This document shows positions 44,012 to 55,234 of a stretch of DNA of 64,000 nucleotides, piece after piece. The DNA is from Lantana camara (taxonomy: Eukaryota > Streptophyta > Magnoliopsida > Lamiales > Verbenaceae): positions 96,382,001-96,446,000 of the forward strand of contig CM074858.1 of assembly GCA_037501455.1 (NCBI GenBank), given 5' to 3'. A program made the translations under genes and the position numbers. The number at the start of each line of letters is the position of its first letter. Position 1 is the first letter of the stretch. The notes under the pieces were generated by a model. The model worked only from the letters and a program-made list of their open reading frames with translations, made no database searches and was not told where the DNA came from.

Positions 44012-45521
44012 GCATTCATTGGTGTCGTGGCCATAGTCATTGTGAAATTGGCAAAGATTATGGGGCCCATCCTTCGAGCTTCTAGGCCAATTCAAAAGTC
44101 TCGTTCCTTGAATCTGCATCAAAGTTTGTGACGGCGTTATGTGCAGCCTAGTGTATCGATCGTATCGGGGGTTTAAATCAGAATGCTCTCGCCCTTCAGG
44201 TATTCTGATCCTTTTAGCTGGAACTGATAGGTGTCCATCCTCCTTCCTTTCCCTCCTCCTGTCAGCTGTTGATTCATCATTTTCCGCTTTTGCTTCCTCG
44301 GAATTAATATACTTTTCTGCTCTGGTCAGGAGGTTATCCTAGCTGGTAGGTGGCTTCTTGGATAGCGAAGTAAAGAATGCTCCTTTCCTCAGGCCTTCTT
44401 GGAAGGCACTAGCACGCACTTCCACAGTAGCAGAGGGAACTTCCAGCGCCGCATTAGTGAATCTGCTTATGTAACTCCTTAAAGATTCCCCTTCATTCTG
44501 CTTTATTGCGAAAAGGGCATTGGGCGTCTTCTGATAGCCCTTGCTGCTAGCAAACTGGTGTAAGAACAGTGAGGAGAACTGATCGAAGGAATGTATGGAT
44601 CCAGACTCAAGCTGCCGGGCCCACTCTTGTGCATTGTCCATAAACGTGGTCAAGAACACTCTACATTTCACCCCTTCAGTGTACTGGTCCCGTTTGGTAG
44701 TCCATAGGTGGTGATGGCACCACCGGCTGCCACACAGCTCTACCTGCGGCCCAAGCTCTGGTCCCGCCAGCTCCCTGCAACACCAGAGGGTCTTTAACTG
44801 GAGGTAAGCCTTCCCCAGCTAAAGGTAAAGCCATTCTTCTAATTGCCAGTTCTGCACCATATGCTGGCGGGGCTGTTCCATGCCCCTGAGCCGGCGGCTG
44901 GTCTCGATGCCCCACAACAGTGACTACAGCTGTGTTAATCCATTGCTGGAGCTCCCCGGCTGTAAGGTGAATGGGTGCATCTGGTGGTAAAAAGCCACTT
45001 CCTGATCCGCCAGATCTGTCAGCTGCTCTCCTAGCATAGAACTGTATGGCAGCAGGGCTGATTCCTGATGACGGCCCTCCAGGTATGTCAGTCAACTTGG
45101 TAGTCTACTGGGGGTTGAAGGTACGGCTCAGCAGCGTTTCCAGCTCCTCAGCAGACGGCTAGTAGTCCTCCTGCCTGCCTGTTTCCACGAGCAGGTTCAG
45201 CCTCTCAGGCAGGGAAGTCCTTCCAGGTGGGAGATCTCCTGCACCTGGAGGGGTCAGCAGGCCCACATCTTCAATTTCGGGGCCTTAACTTCGCGAATTC
45301 CTCAATCCCCCCATCATACTGGATTTCGGGGTATTTTCCTTGTCCTTGGTTGGCTGCGTGACTCCAGTTACCGTAACGATGGTTGAGTCAATTAGCACGG
45401 GGATGCTTCCGATGAGGAGCGGATTCGAAGCTCTACCAACTACCTTCTCAGCACCCGTCATGGCCGGAGCAGACGGGTTAACTGAAGTTGATACACTGCT
45501 AGATCCAGTCTTGGATGCCAT
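44012..45521 (-). pseudogene. gag remnant of the decayed gypsy
   Basis: It starts at ATG 45521 (MASKTGSSSVSTS), shortly after the primer-binding site. A stop follows at 45285, then an open stretch 45095-44676 in the same frame, then a frameshift to 44671-44339. The last part is a Retrotrans_gag-type domain (FMDNAQEWARQLESGSIHSFDQF, then LRSYISRFTNAALEV). The zinc knuckle CQFHNDYGHDTNEC is recognisable at 44012-44053 and is complete, with a stop directly behind it. This is the same knuckle type as the intact Tat element. No usable protein can be made. Confidence 0.75.
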
Positions 45522-45564
45522 GGAAAATCACAAGAACTCACGCCTTTTGCTCGATTTAATCGCC

Positions 45565-45582
45565 TTCCCACAGACGGCGCCA
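45565..45582 (-). promoter_or_regulatory. primer-binding site of the decayed gypsy
   Basis: On the minus strand TGGCGCCGTCTGTGGGAA lies two bases inside the LTR end at 45585. It is the same 18-base sequence as at 17438-17455. Confidence 0.8.
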
Positions 45583-45584
45583 AA

Positions 45585-46170
45585 TGATATTAGCCGAAAA
45601 ATCGACTAAATACCAAAATAATTTGTTTGTTGTGGAAATGAGATTTTATCAAGCTGTAATGAGGCAATCTATTAGAACATGAATTCTTGGATAAATAATA
45701 ATAAAAGGAAACAAAAAGAAATAATGATGATAATAAAATAGAGATGAATATGTTGTTGTAGTAGCAGTCTTCTGTTCTTCTGAAATTTGCTTCCTTCGTA
45801 CAATAGTTCTGAAAATAATCTAGACAACTGTGAATCTATGGAAATCTCAATGAAAATAATAATAAAAAGAGAAGTAGAAAATATGGTCGCTTGGAACTCT
45901 TTCACAAGAGAACTCTCAGAACTTTAGATTGCTAGGTTTTCTGAAGGTTACGTTCAATGAATCTCCTCTCTTCTCTCTCTATCTCTTCCCTTTTATTCTC
46001 TTCAAAAACAGTTGTGACATTCCCTCACCTCTAGGCACGTTCCCGTCTTCAATTTTCAAAACTAATAGCACGTTCTCTCTGTTGACCCAATCTCCCTCTT
46101 TCTTCTCAACTTCCGTCTTTTCTCCTTAATATTTCTCAATTAAATAATGTAGAAAATTCGGTCCACATCA
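45585..46170 (-). repeat. 5' LTR of the decayed gypsy
   Basis: This is 586 bp, reading TGATGTGG to TAATATCA on the minus strand. The outer end abuts the CCATC duplication and the inner end abuts the primer-binding site. A small reading frame inside it is not a gene. Confidence 0.72.
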
Positions 46171-46175
46171 CCATC

Positions 46176-47698
46176 AAACCAAATCTTAGTTCGACAAAAA
46201 AAAAAAAAAAAAAACAAAAAACAAAAAACAAATCTCAGCAAATTTTTTATTCCTAATATTTTAAATTTGAATCACTTTAGTTTCTGATGCATGTTCTAAA
46301 AATAACATTTAATTCCCTAAAATTAATAATTCCCCTCATTTTAATCTTTCGGACAAAATCAATACTCATTCTTAATCTCTCTGTGTTTCTCTTCAATTTT
46401 TTTGCCTTCTCTTTTCTTTGTCTCTCTTTAAAGCTATTAAGAAGAACATATTTAAGATGAAGGTTTTGTATAAATAGGGATTATTCGTACTTTATCTTAT
46501 TGAGTTTAATATTCTATTGTTATTTTTTCTAATGGTAATGAACAAATAAAAAAGAATTGAAAAAATTAAGTAGCAAAACAAAAATTTTAAAGATATGAGG
46601 ATCAACTCTAAATTTAGATTAATTAATCAAATATTATAAAAAACTTAATTATTAATTTTATGATCCTTATTTGTATGTATAGAAAACTCATTCTTACGAC
46701 GGTAAGAATATAATTTTCCTTTGAAGTTTGAACTAATCACCCTCTTTGATATATTTTAGCGAATTCTTTATCATTATATATAATGTAAATAATGTAATTT
46801 ACAAATGTAAAATTGTCTACATTATCTTTTTTTTTTTTTTAATTAATATATATACATCAATTATAATGTATGAACACGGATATGGTGACATACACACAAA
46901 CATGATATGAATAAGGTATTATATATTTTTTCTAATTTTTCTTTTAAATGAAAAATATCCAGTATAGTATTGAACGTCAACATTTAACATGATATATTTG
47001 TATCTCTAAATCAATTTTATTACGAATGGCACCTCGAATGTGTATGGTGACATCCCGTGATATATAAATACAACATCAAGAACTCTGAACATGTATCCGT
47101 TGATAGTACTCATACTTAAAATATAGCTGCATTCTTTTTAATTATCCTTAACTCCCAAAAAAAAACAATTTTGTCTTTAATAAAAGTTGATCAAAAAACT
47201 TTGTATATATTCATAATAAGTTGCACACAAAACTAGTCTAGAAGTCTAATTATCTTGCAGAAATGTATAAAAAGGACAATTATAATTTCACTATTAAAGT
47301 GCATTTAGTGGGCAACCTCTTACAAATAAAATTGTTGCTTAGCGATATTTTGTATCACAAAGTTTGATGATGATTATACAATGATTATAATTGAGTGACT
47401 GATCCAATGGTGGAGATCAATCTATCCAATCTTCGACCAACACTTAAAAAAAGTTAGTTATTTTACATGTTGAAATGAGTAAAACGTTAAAGATTTGGTG
47501 GGGTTATTTTCATCCCTCATACTTTTGATACTCAAGTTAGTATAAGAGTTGGGTGAGGCACATAAAAAGAAACACAAACTTGAATTTTGGCAAAATTTCT
47601 GCCAATCAATAGTACATACCTGGTTCCTAAAATGTGGATAGTATATATAGAGTGAAATTAATTAATCGACTGGATTGCCTTTGGACTGATATAGGGCT
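46176..47698. other. AT-rich intergenic region
   Basis: An A-rich run at about 46196-46222 follows the gypsy target duplication. The remainder is AT-rich with short TA repeats, and no gene, tRNA or element boundary could be supported. Confidence 0.5.
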
Positions 47699-47706
47699 GA
47701 TACGAG

Positions 47707-48342
47707 TAGGGCTGTCAATGGGTCGGATTTTAATCCGAATCCGCTCCGAGTCTGATCCGAATTTTAGCATATTCGTCCGATAAAAATATTCGATGGATCA
47801 TATCCGATTGTAAATATTCGTTATCCGAAATAAATGGAGCGAATATGGATTTAAGGAATCCGATCCGTTAAGAATCCGAATCCGATATTATATATAATAT
47901 TTAATTAAATAAATTATTTACTAGTACATAATATTAAGTAAAATGATTAAAATTAAAATTTTCACATATTTATCATTTTAAACAATAATAAAATTTAAAA
48001 TTTTTACTCTAAAAGTATATATTTTCTTTTATTAATAAGTTTAAATTAATTTATTTTAAATAAATATAAACAAAACTATCAAATAATTCATTAAATAATA
48101 ATTATTTATTAAATTATGTAATTATATATATTTTTTATATCAAATTTGTTATTTAAAAAAATAAAATTTATTACTAATCGGGTCGGATCTTTTATCGAAT
48201 CGAATCCGACCCGATTATATATGGATTCAAAAACAATGAATAGGATTCGGATTCGGATTCGGATCCGATATTCGGATTCTCTTATCGGATTTGGATCCGG
48301 AATCTCCTGATCCGGTCCGAATTCGACCCGTTGACAGCCCTA
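47707..48342. mobile_element. hAT-type MITE, 636 bp
   Basis: Inverted termini begin TAGGGCTGTCAATGGGTCGG and TAGGGCTGTCAACGGGTCGA, with a perfect 8-bp duplication GATACGAG at 47699-47706 and 48343-48350. Subterminal regions are packed with GGATTCGGATCCGA-type repeats in both orientations. No reading frame is present. It belongs to a family distinct from the one at 42358. Confidence 0.92.
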
Positions 48343-48350
48343 GATACGAG

Positions 48351-48705
48351 CTCTTGTTGTAACTTTAATTATGGAATTCTTGGGCCGTCATTGAGTTATT
48401 TAACCAGGCCCATGAATGTAGAGTCCGACTATAACTATTAATCCGTTGTGTGGGCTTAATGGTGACATAACCGAGGCCCATCCTAATTAGGGTAAAAACT
48501 CTTTAGGCTAAGATCGTGGAAGATTGAGATCAAACTATTTATTATAAATACCAGCTCAATTATTAAGCAAAGGTAATTAGTTCAAATTTTCCATTACTAA
48601 ATTCTTTGCTTTACAATCTTTCCTAATATAGTGACATGAAATATTTCCTACGAATTCTTCTCACCAAGTGTGTTGATATTTGTTGGATAACTGAGAGATC
48701 AAGTA
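48351..48705. other. short intergenic stretch after the MITE
   Basis: It contains GGGCC/GGCCCA motifs and an AGGTAATTAGTTC segment, but nothing that defines a gene or element. Confidence 0.4.
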
Positions 48706-48924
48706 TCACTGAATTCGAGTGATACAAGAAACGTACGATTTAGATCGTATCACGGGCATATTCAAATAAACTAAGTGATCATCGATAAAACTTTTTTGAT
48801 CGACATACATGATTGCAGTGAGTTGGGGGCGGACAACCCCACCTCCCTCCCTGGCTCCTTCCCTTGCTTTGTCCTTGGGTTGATTGACTCCAGTGGCAGT
48901 GAGAAATTCTTTTGACCGCATCAT
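48706..48924 (-). pseudogene. gag N-terminal fragment of a gypsy relative
   Basis: The frame contains TATGVNQPKDKAREG, which resembles TVTGVTQPTKDKENT in the gag start of the decayed gypsy at 45285-45521. Both read on the minus strand. The rest of the element is absent, so this is a scrap. The assignment rests on this short similarity only. Confidence 0.35.
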
Positions 48925-48974
48925 TGTGTAAGAGTCAAGCCCAAGAACCCCGAGTCGAGGGGACCTTTTGCCAT

Positions 48975-49240
48975 CGAGGACAAGATGGAACTTTTACCTG
49001 GCTTTAAATTTTCTGTTTCAAAATTGTGTTTCATCTCTTATTTTATTCACATATACACGCCACCTATATAAATAGGCGGTTCAGATTAAGAGAAAGAAAT
49101 AATAGTGATGTGAAAAAAATTTAAAAGATCGTTCTCCTAATTTGAGGTCACTTATTTATACACGCGACACGTGTATATGAATGAAAAAGAAGATGAAACA
49201 TAATTGTGAAACAGGAAACTCAATGTCCCTCGATCAGGCA
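48975..49240. repeat. long imperfect inverted repeat
   Basis: The left arm (about 48975-49095) and right arm (about 49125-49240) are reverse complements: CTGTTTC.A.AATT.TGTTTCATC followed by CATATACACG and a TATAAATA, with the ATCGAGG.ACA motif at the outer ends. The loop is about 30-40 bp. The two TATAAATA motifs face each other. It may be a pair of LTR fragments in opposite orientation or a foldback element. Confidence 0.6.
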
Positions 49241-49289
49241 TCTCTTTAATGCTTGAGATCTTGATACTAATAGGTATACATAATTTATA

Positions 49290-50007
49290 GGGATAATTAC
49301 AAACAGTCCCATGAGGTTATAACAAATTTTCTCTCAAAATAAAAATTCATATAAGAGAATCCACACACAAACATCAATTAGTGCGTTGTCAATTTTTTTT
49401 CTCAAAATTGAAAATCATAACAAACACACCAATATCAATAAATGCATTAGTAAATTCATATAAATATCCATCAGAGTCATTTAAACAATTATTTCAAACG
49501 AACGTTGAACTTTATAGTTGTTCGGAAGGATTCGTTTACTTCCTGCAAATTGCTTATGTAAGAACTAGTAGAAAGAAAGGAATTTTGAAAAAAAAAAAGA
49601 AAGAATAAGGGCAGCATTGATAGATCGTTGAATGAGAATGCTTGAATGATCAATATCTACTGAAAAATATTAGGCATCCATAAACTCTAGGTATGAAATA
49701 GTCTATCATAAAAATATTAAAATATCATTAAGTAGTATTTATTGAAAAAAAAAAAAATGTTAGGTAGACACAAAACTCAAGTACCCCCTAACAATTTCAG
49801 TCCTTACATTAACCCCGTTACCTTTGGCTATTTATTACATATATCTCCCCTGTGTTTAAACATACTAAGGGCAAAATAGTAATTTTCGCACATTCCGTTA
49901 AATTTAACGGAGGAGATAACGGGCCAGAGGGGAGTTCGTAATTTCTCAAACCTCAGGGGATAATCTGTAATATCATCAAATCTCAGGGGTCTGTTCTTAA
50001 TTATTCC
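49290..50007. mobile_element. Mutator-like MITE with 9-bp duplication, about 718 bp
   Basis: TAATTTATA at 49281-49289 recurs at 50008-50016. The ends are inverse: GGGATAATTACAAACAG and, read inward from the right, GGAATAATTAAGAACAG, followed in both by CCC and TGAGGT/TGAGAT. Subterminal GTAATTTCTCAAACCTCAGGG repeats occur. The 9-bp duplication suggests Mutator-type mobilisation. No transposase is present; a 75-codon plus-strand frame inside is not considered a gene. Confidence 0.65.
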
Positions 50008-50016
50008 TAATTTATA

Positions 50017-52149
50017 TCATGTCAAACATAATATAAGATTTTAGGTGCAATAAACTCCGCCAATAATCCAAAGTTTATTAAAACATGCTCTTTTAAACAA
50101 CAATGAGTTGATTAATTTGCAACTTTTACTAGCTAAACTTATAGTTCTTTGTCCATTTTACTCTAAAATAAAACGTTTTTAAGCAAAATTGTAAAAATCG
50201 TCCGATAACTTACACCTTTTTTGAGATCGCGTTTTCAATTTTGTCCTGAACTTAATAACTACACTAAATATTGAACGAATACACTAATTACCCTAAATAC
50301 ACTAACTAACAGTCCCACAAATGTGAAACTGAATTTAATCTCGTGACGAAGACCAAACCATATATATACCCTTCCAAGAAAAGTCAGTGGCATGAGGTTA
50401 TGATGAGCCCTTTTTTCTGTCATGGAGAGCAAATGGCGTGATACATAACCACAGACCAGTATTGTCATACCCGTCAGAATTATATGAGCTCTGCAGCCAT
50501 AAATATTGTCTTCTCACCTCAGAAAAACTCCACTCTAACTACTTTTTGTTCAGTAAAAGTGCCATATATTTTTCTCAACGAGATCGTGTAGTTTCTCTCG
50601 ACAATATCATGCTGTTGAAGATGACTGACAAGCAAGTTCCAACTTCCAATATAAATCAGCATTAATATTGTCGATCAATGCTGGGAAATGTTTGCCAATC
50701 ATCTTCCACAACATGCTACTATTGAGATGAGATAGTTGAATTTTCTCATGGTATTATTCATCAGCAACCAAGGCTAGTTAATTGGGGGGAATTCGGAGGT
50801 TTCCAGGGTGGTTCCTTTTTATAAATGGACTGTGGTTGAGATCTTTTTATGAGAAAATTTCTCTATTTTTTTTTTATAATTAAATCGGGTCAACCAATCC
50901 GTAGAGTTTTTAACAAGACCCCCACTTCATATATATAATACGAAAACCAAATTACACTAGAAAGTTCAAAACACCAAATCACAGTCCCCAAAGACGCATA
51001 ATCCATATCCAAAACAAGGGGGGAGGCAAACACACTAGCCCAATACGACCGTATGCAGAACTCAGCCTTAGCATACAACATAATGCTAAGATCAACAAAA
51101 GAGTTCACCACAGAAGCACTGTTCATGACCATGTACCAATCAAGAACCATAAACATGTGAACCCAAGTGACCTTCGAATCGTTAAAATTAACAGAATGAA
51201 AATCTAAATCACGAAGAATAGAACTGTTATCTAAATTAATCATATGTTCTAAATCAAAAATAAAATTAAACTTAGAAAAAAAAAATTGGTCATCTTAATA
51301 TGAATTTAATAATTCTATATTAATGGAAAATAGTTAAAGCATAAATTAAAAAATATAATTAAACAAGAAAAATAAAAAGAATATAAAGAAAGAAAATAAA
51401 ATTCCGGTGAAGAAAAATGAGGTCAATAGATAAATAATTAATTTGGTCACTTCAAAGTGTAGTGGAAATAAATAAATTAATTAAATTGTAGAAAAAAAAC
51501 CAAGTTTGAGAGACCACACATGGGTCTCGGGTTTAATAAAAGAACGAGTAGCTCTTCACACCTTATGTGTGTTCAAATAAAAAGATTACTATTATTTAAA
51601 TATATATTAAATTTTAAATTTTTTATTTTATAATTATTTTTAATATAATTATAAGTTTATAATAAACAAATGAATAAATAAAATAAGATAATATCTAATT
51701 AGCAAAATGTAATAGTTAAAGTAGAAATAAAAAAATATAAAAAAAAGAGAAAAAGAAAAATGTAATAAAAAAGTTGGAATGAGGTGAGAAAAAAGAAAGG
51801 GAGTAAAGATAAAAAAACTTTCTATTTAATTTACTTTTATATTGATAATTCTAATTTTTTTCTTTCAAAGATAAATTATTTAAATAGTAAATTACTCTTT
51901 CTATATATTTGTGTCATAAAAGATATTGAAATTTGAATTAAATTAATAACCATGATATGTATATGAAATATTTGTTTTATTGGATAAATAGTGTATAACA
52001 AGCAACACATTTATTAAAAAAACATTTATTTTGGTGATAAAATAGAATTTAATTATACAGTCCACCCTGCGTCTTACTTCATTCCCAAAAACATTTTAGT
52101 TGCAAAAACATTTTATAAGCTTCTTCCTCTCTATCAAGCATCATACTCA
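50017..52149. other. AT-rich region between the MITE and the pectin methylesterase
   Basis: No gene could be supported. A 117-codon minus-strand frame at 50890-51243 is hydrophobic and mixed, without a recognised domain or splice context. The section 51244-52070 is extremely AT-rich. The last 80-100 bp before 52149 should be the 3' untranslated region of the pectin methylesterase. Confidence 0.45.
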
Positions 52150-54327
52150 TCAATTATCAGCACCAGCTGAAGGATTAATCCATTGATCGCCCTGTACGAA
52201 ATTCTCAACCGAATACGCCTCGACGTGAGCCGCCGGAATCTGGCTACTCCACATCACTCGTCCCCTCGTATCCGACCCCGGCCCGACATTCTTAAACTCG
52301 CCGTAATAACACGTGCTCAGCGATTGATTCCCGTCCCACGGCATCCACCCCTCGGGCGAAACAACCTCCCCCAACGAGGAACGAATAAAAACCGTTCTGG
52401 AGTAAGTCTTCCACGGCCTCCCGAGGAAACTCTTGTGCACCTTAGGGTTGCCACGGTACAACCGCACGTACTCATCCGTGCCGTTGATCACGCAGTTTTG
52501 GAAAACAAAGCCTGTCGACTGGGCGGGGTCCACCCTTCCATGGGCCGTCACCGCGTTTTTCTCGCCTTTCTCGGGGTTCAACTGACGTGGGGCGATGAGG
52601 ATCGTGCATTCGTCGAAGTAGGCGGCTGAGTTGCCGAAGATGAAGTCCACGTTGCCCTGGATGATACATGATTTGTAGTATTGTCTTAGGCTGTGGGCGT
52701 ATAAGGTGTCTTGGTTTCCCAGGAACTCACATTTCTCGATGATGGATCGGTCGCTGTCGGAGCGGAAGGCGACGGCCTGGTGGGCGTCGGGACCCGCTGT
52801 GTTCTTGATGGTGAGGCCGGTCGCCATGAACCCGTCGCCAACAACTCCTGTATCAAAATGTACATGATAAAGTAAGAAATTCTTGACAGTAAAAGTAGGA
52901 AACGTATGTACTCCCTGTCCCGGATAACATTTACACATTATGAATACAAATTGCAAACTCAAAAGTAAAATAACACAAGTAAAATCGCAAAAATGGAACA
53001 ATAAATTTGGATCAACTGAGAAGCTCTCAAATTACAAATTACAATACACCAACACCAATACGACACAATGTGAATATGCTATAGTATAATTGTTTTTTCC
53101 TAAATTTTGTATATGACATGCATCCGACACAATATATAACATGACTCGATATATCAAAATTATATTTTTTACAAGAGTAGCATAACTTACGAAGTGCATA
53201 TTTGGATCTCAATTCAAGCACAGATCCGACACGAAACGACACAAACATTATTAAAAAACATTAAACAGAACATAACATGTTACTTTTGACATTTCAGGAA
53301 TATTATAAATTCCTTTTTCTTTCTCAAACCATGATTAGAAAACAATAATTTGAAATTAAGTCAACTAATTACCAACAGTAGCAGAGTTGTAGGTAGACAT
53401 CCCCAGTTGCCCTGCAAACCTCGACCCCGTAATGACCGTTTTCCCCTTACCATCACCCAAGAACACCACGTTCTTCTTCTCCAATGGGACTCGAACCGTT
53501 TCCTCGTAAACCCCCGCCTCGATTCGAATCACGAACCGTTTGCCCGGTCCGAGATTATCCGGAGCTGCATTCACCGCCTCCTGCACCGTCGTGTACTTGC
53601 ACCCTCTTCCGCCCTTGCACACGGTGGCATTCACCCTCAGCGGCGGCGCAACCACCACCACCGGCGACCATCCGGGCCGGTTCGGGATGGGTTCCCAGAA
53701 TCCATCCCGCTCAGTCAGGACCGGGCCCCACGACCGGGTCCGGTCCGAATAGACGTCGTAGTTCAACATCATCGCCAGTACGCTGCTGGTGCCGGCGATC
53801 AGGGTGTCGTTGAAGAACGACATCGTATTGACCACCTCCGCCGTGTCGTTCACGTACTTGAGCGCCGACCAGCAGTCGTACTGGTACACGAGCGCCGCCG
53901 ACGTCCAGGCGCGCGCCTCCTTGATCTGCTGGCGTGTCAGGGCGGCGGCGGTGTTCGCCGTTTTGATGCGGTAGGCGGAGTAGCGGACCATTTCGAGGCA
54001 GGTGGCGGCGGCGGTGGAGCGGTTTTTATTCCCGGCGGAGGACCTCAGGATACCCTGGACCATATCCTTTCCCTTGTTTAGATTCTGGGATGTCAGGGAC
54101 AGGGCGGATTGGATGACCTGCAAAACGGTGGCGTTTGGGGGCACGTGGGAAAGCCAGGCTTCGCATGGGGAGGGGTCACGTGAGGCCTTGCAGGCCTCGT
54201 GAATGGTGCTGGAGGATTTTTTCGGCGGTGGGAGGTGGTAGGCGGCGGCGGGGGACGGTGGCGAGTGGTGGTGGGAGGCGGAGGAGACGGAGAACAAGAG
54301 GAGGAGAGAGAGGAGAAAGGCCGCCAT
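52150..54327 (-). CDS. PME51: type-I pectin methylesterase with inhibitor pro-region, PME51-like
   Basis: The enzyme removes methyl esters from wall homogalacturonan. Exon 1 (54327-53373) and exon 2 (52847-52150) join across a 525-bp GT/AG intron (phase 1) to 550 aa. Residues 1-17 are a signal peptide ([17 protein letters not shown]). An inhibitor-like PRO domain spans about 38-200, with the expected cysteines near 46, 56, 112 and 150. The catalytic domain starts near 240 (GVYEETV) and has Gln342 (QAVAF), Gln364/Asp365 (GNQDTLY), nucleophile Asp386 ([12 protein letters not shown]) and Arg462 ([13 protein letters not shown]). A canonical RRLL processing site between the domains is not seen. 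Length, two-exon structure and the QNPEKGEK/STGFVF-type motifs match the PME51 group. The gene is intact. Confidence 0.94.
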
Positions 54328-55234
54328 TGAAATGAGAATGGAGCTCTAAATGTTAATCTGCTAGAATTGTGGTTCTATCAATACAAATCTGAAGAAAAAT
54401 AATGTAATACGGTTTGATTCTGATAACTACAATTTATAATTACAACGAGGATTGTGCTTTATTTGACAAAATATTGAGTACGAGGGAATGGAACTTTATT
54501 TTAGTAGTATAAATATAACTATATGCATATAGATATTGTTTTAATTATAATTTTATTCCTACAAAAGTGGGAATATCGAGTTAAAATGGGCTTTTGGTAT
54601 AAAATCGAGAAAATCTAGTAAATTAATTATAGTCTTAATTAGTAAAAATATTGTGTAATCTTGAATAATTTAAGCAATGTTGGCGATTGAACTAAGTGTA
54701 AGGTGACGACTTAAAAGGGGAATTGATTGAAATCGAGCGGACAGTGTCACGGACTCACGGGTAGGGAATGGAAGTGACCACTGACTGGTGAGCATTACAA
54801 GATTTTGAAATTGAAGAAAGAAATGCAATATACAGTTGACTAAATTATGTCTAATGGATTTGATTCATTTTTGTTTTTGGTAGTTAAAACTTATAACCTT
54901 TACCCGTGGATTGGAATTGGTACAAATGGTTAATGAGTTCTTTTTTAATATAATATCTCGAATTCGAATCTTACATCATGCATGTATTACATATATATAT
55001 ATATATATAACCTAGGCTATTGTCTATTGATAAGTTTTTCTTTTTTGTTTTAAGAACCAAGTGTTAGTGTGTGAACATCACTCCGAATTTGGTGATAAAT
55101 AAAATTTTTACCCAATAATTTCCTGAACAAATAGGTTTTAAACTCCTAACTTTTTCCTAGAGACCTTCTACTTCATTTGATGCTAACCTAATTGGATAAG
55201 AAAAGAGCAGTAAATTTTTTGCTATATTACCAAA
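54328..55234. other. promoter side of the pectin methylesterase and intergenic DNA
   Basis: AT-rich. A minus-strand TATATTTATAC-like site near 54505-54520 lies about 180 bp upstream of the ATG and could serve as a TATA box. A (TA)n run is at about 54989-55008. Nothing else was recognised. Confidence 0.4.

Larger units (their letters stand above)
41471..46170 (-). mobile_element. decayed Tat-like gypsy retrotransposon
   Basis: CCATC at 41466-41470 and 46171-46175 flanks sequence beginning TGATG and ending CACATCA. The 5' LTR (45585-46170) is followed inward by a primer-binding site identical to that of the large gypsy, then by gag remnants reading leftward. At the left end, from 41471, about 50 bp match the inner end of the 5' LTR (TGAT...GCC.AAAAAT... 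CCAAAATAATTT.TTT.TTG), so the 3' LTR is present but truncated or diverged. A polypurine-like CTAAAGGGGGCAGGGAG on the minus strand lies near 41602-41618. Most of pol is missing. A hAT MITE sits inside it. Confidence 0.72.

Noticed and set aside
43588..44085. 165-codon plus-strand frame
   Set aside because: It is antisense to the decayed gypsy; the opposite strand carries the recognisable gag knuckle at 44012-44053.
45929..46129. Small plus-strand frame rich in Phe and Ser
   Set aside because: It is a pyrimidine-rich part of the gypsy LTR and unlikely to be translated.
50890..51243. 117-codon minus-strand frame
   Set aside because: AT-rich surroundings, no recognised motif, no promoter or intron context; not supported as a gene.
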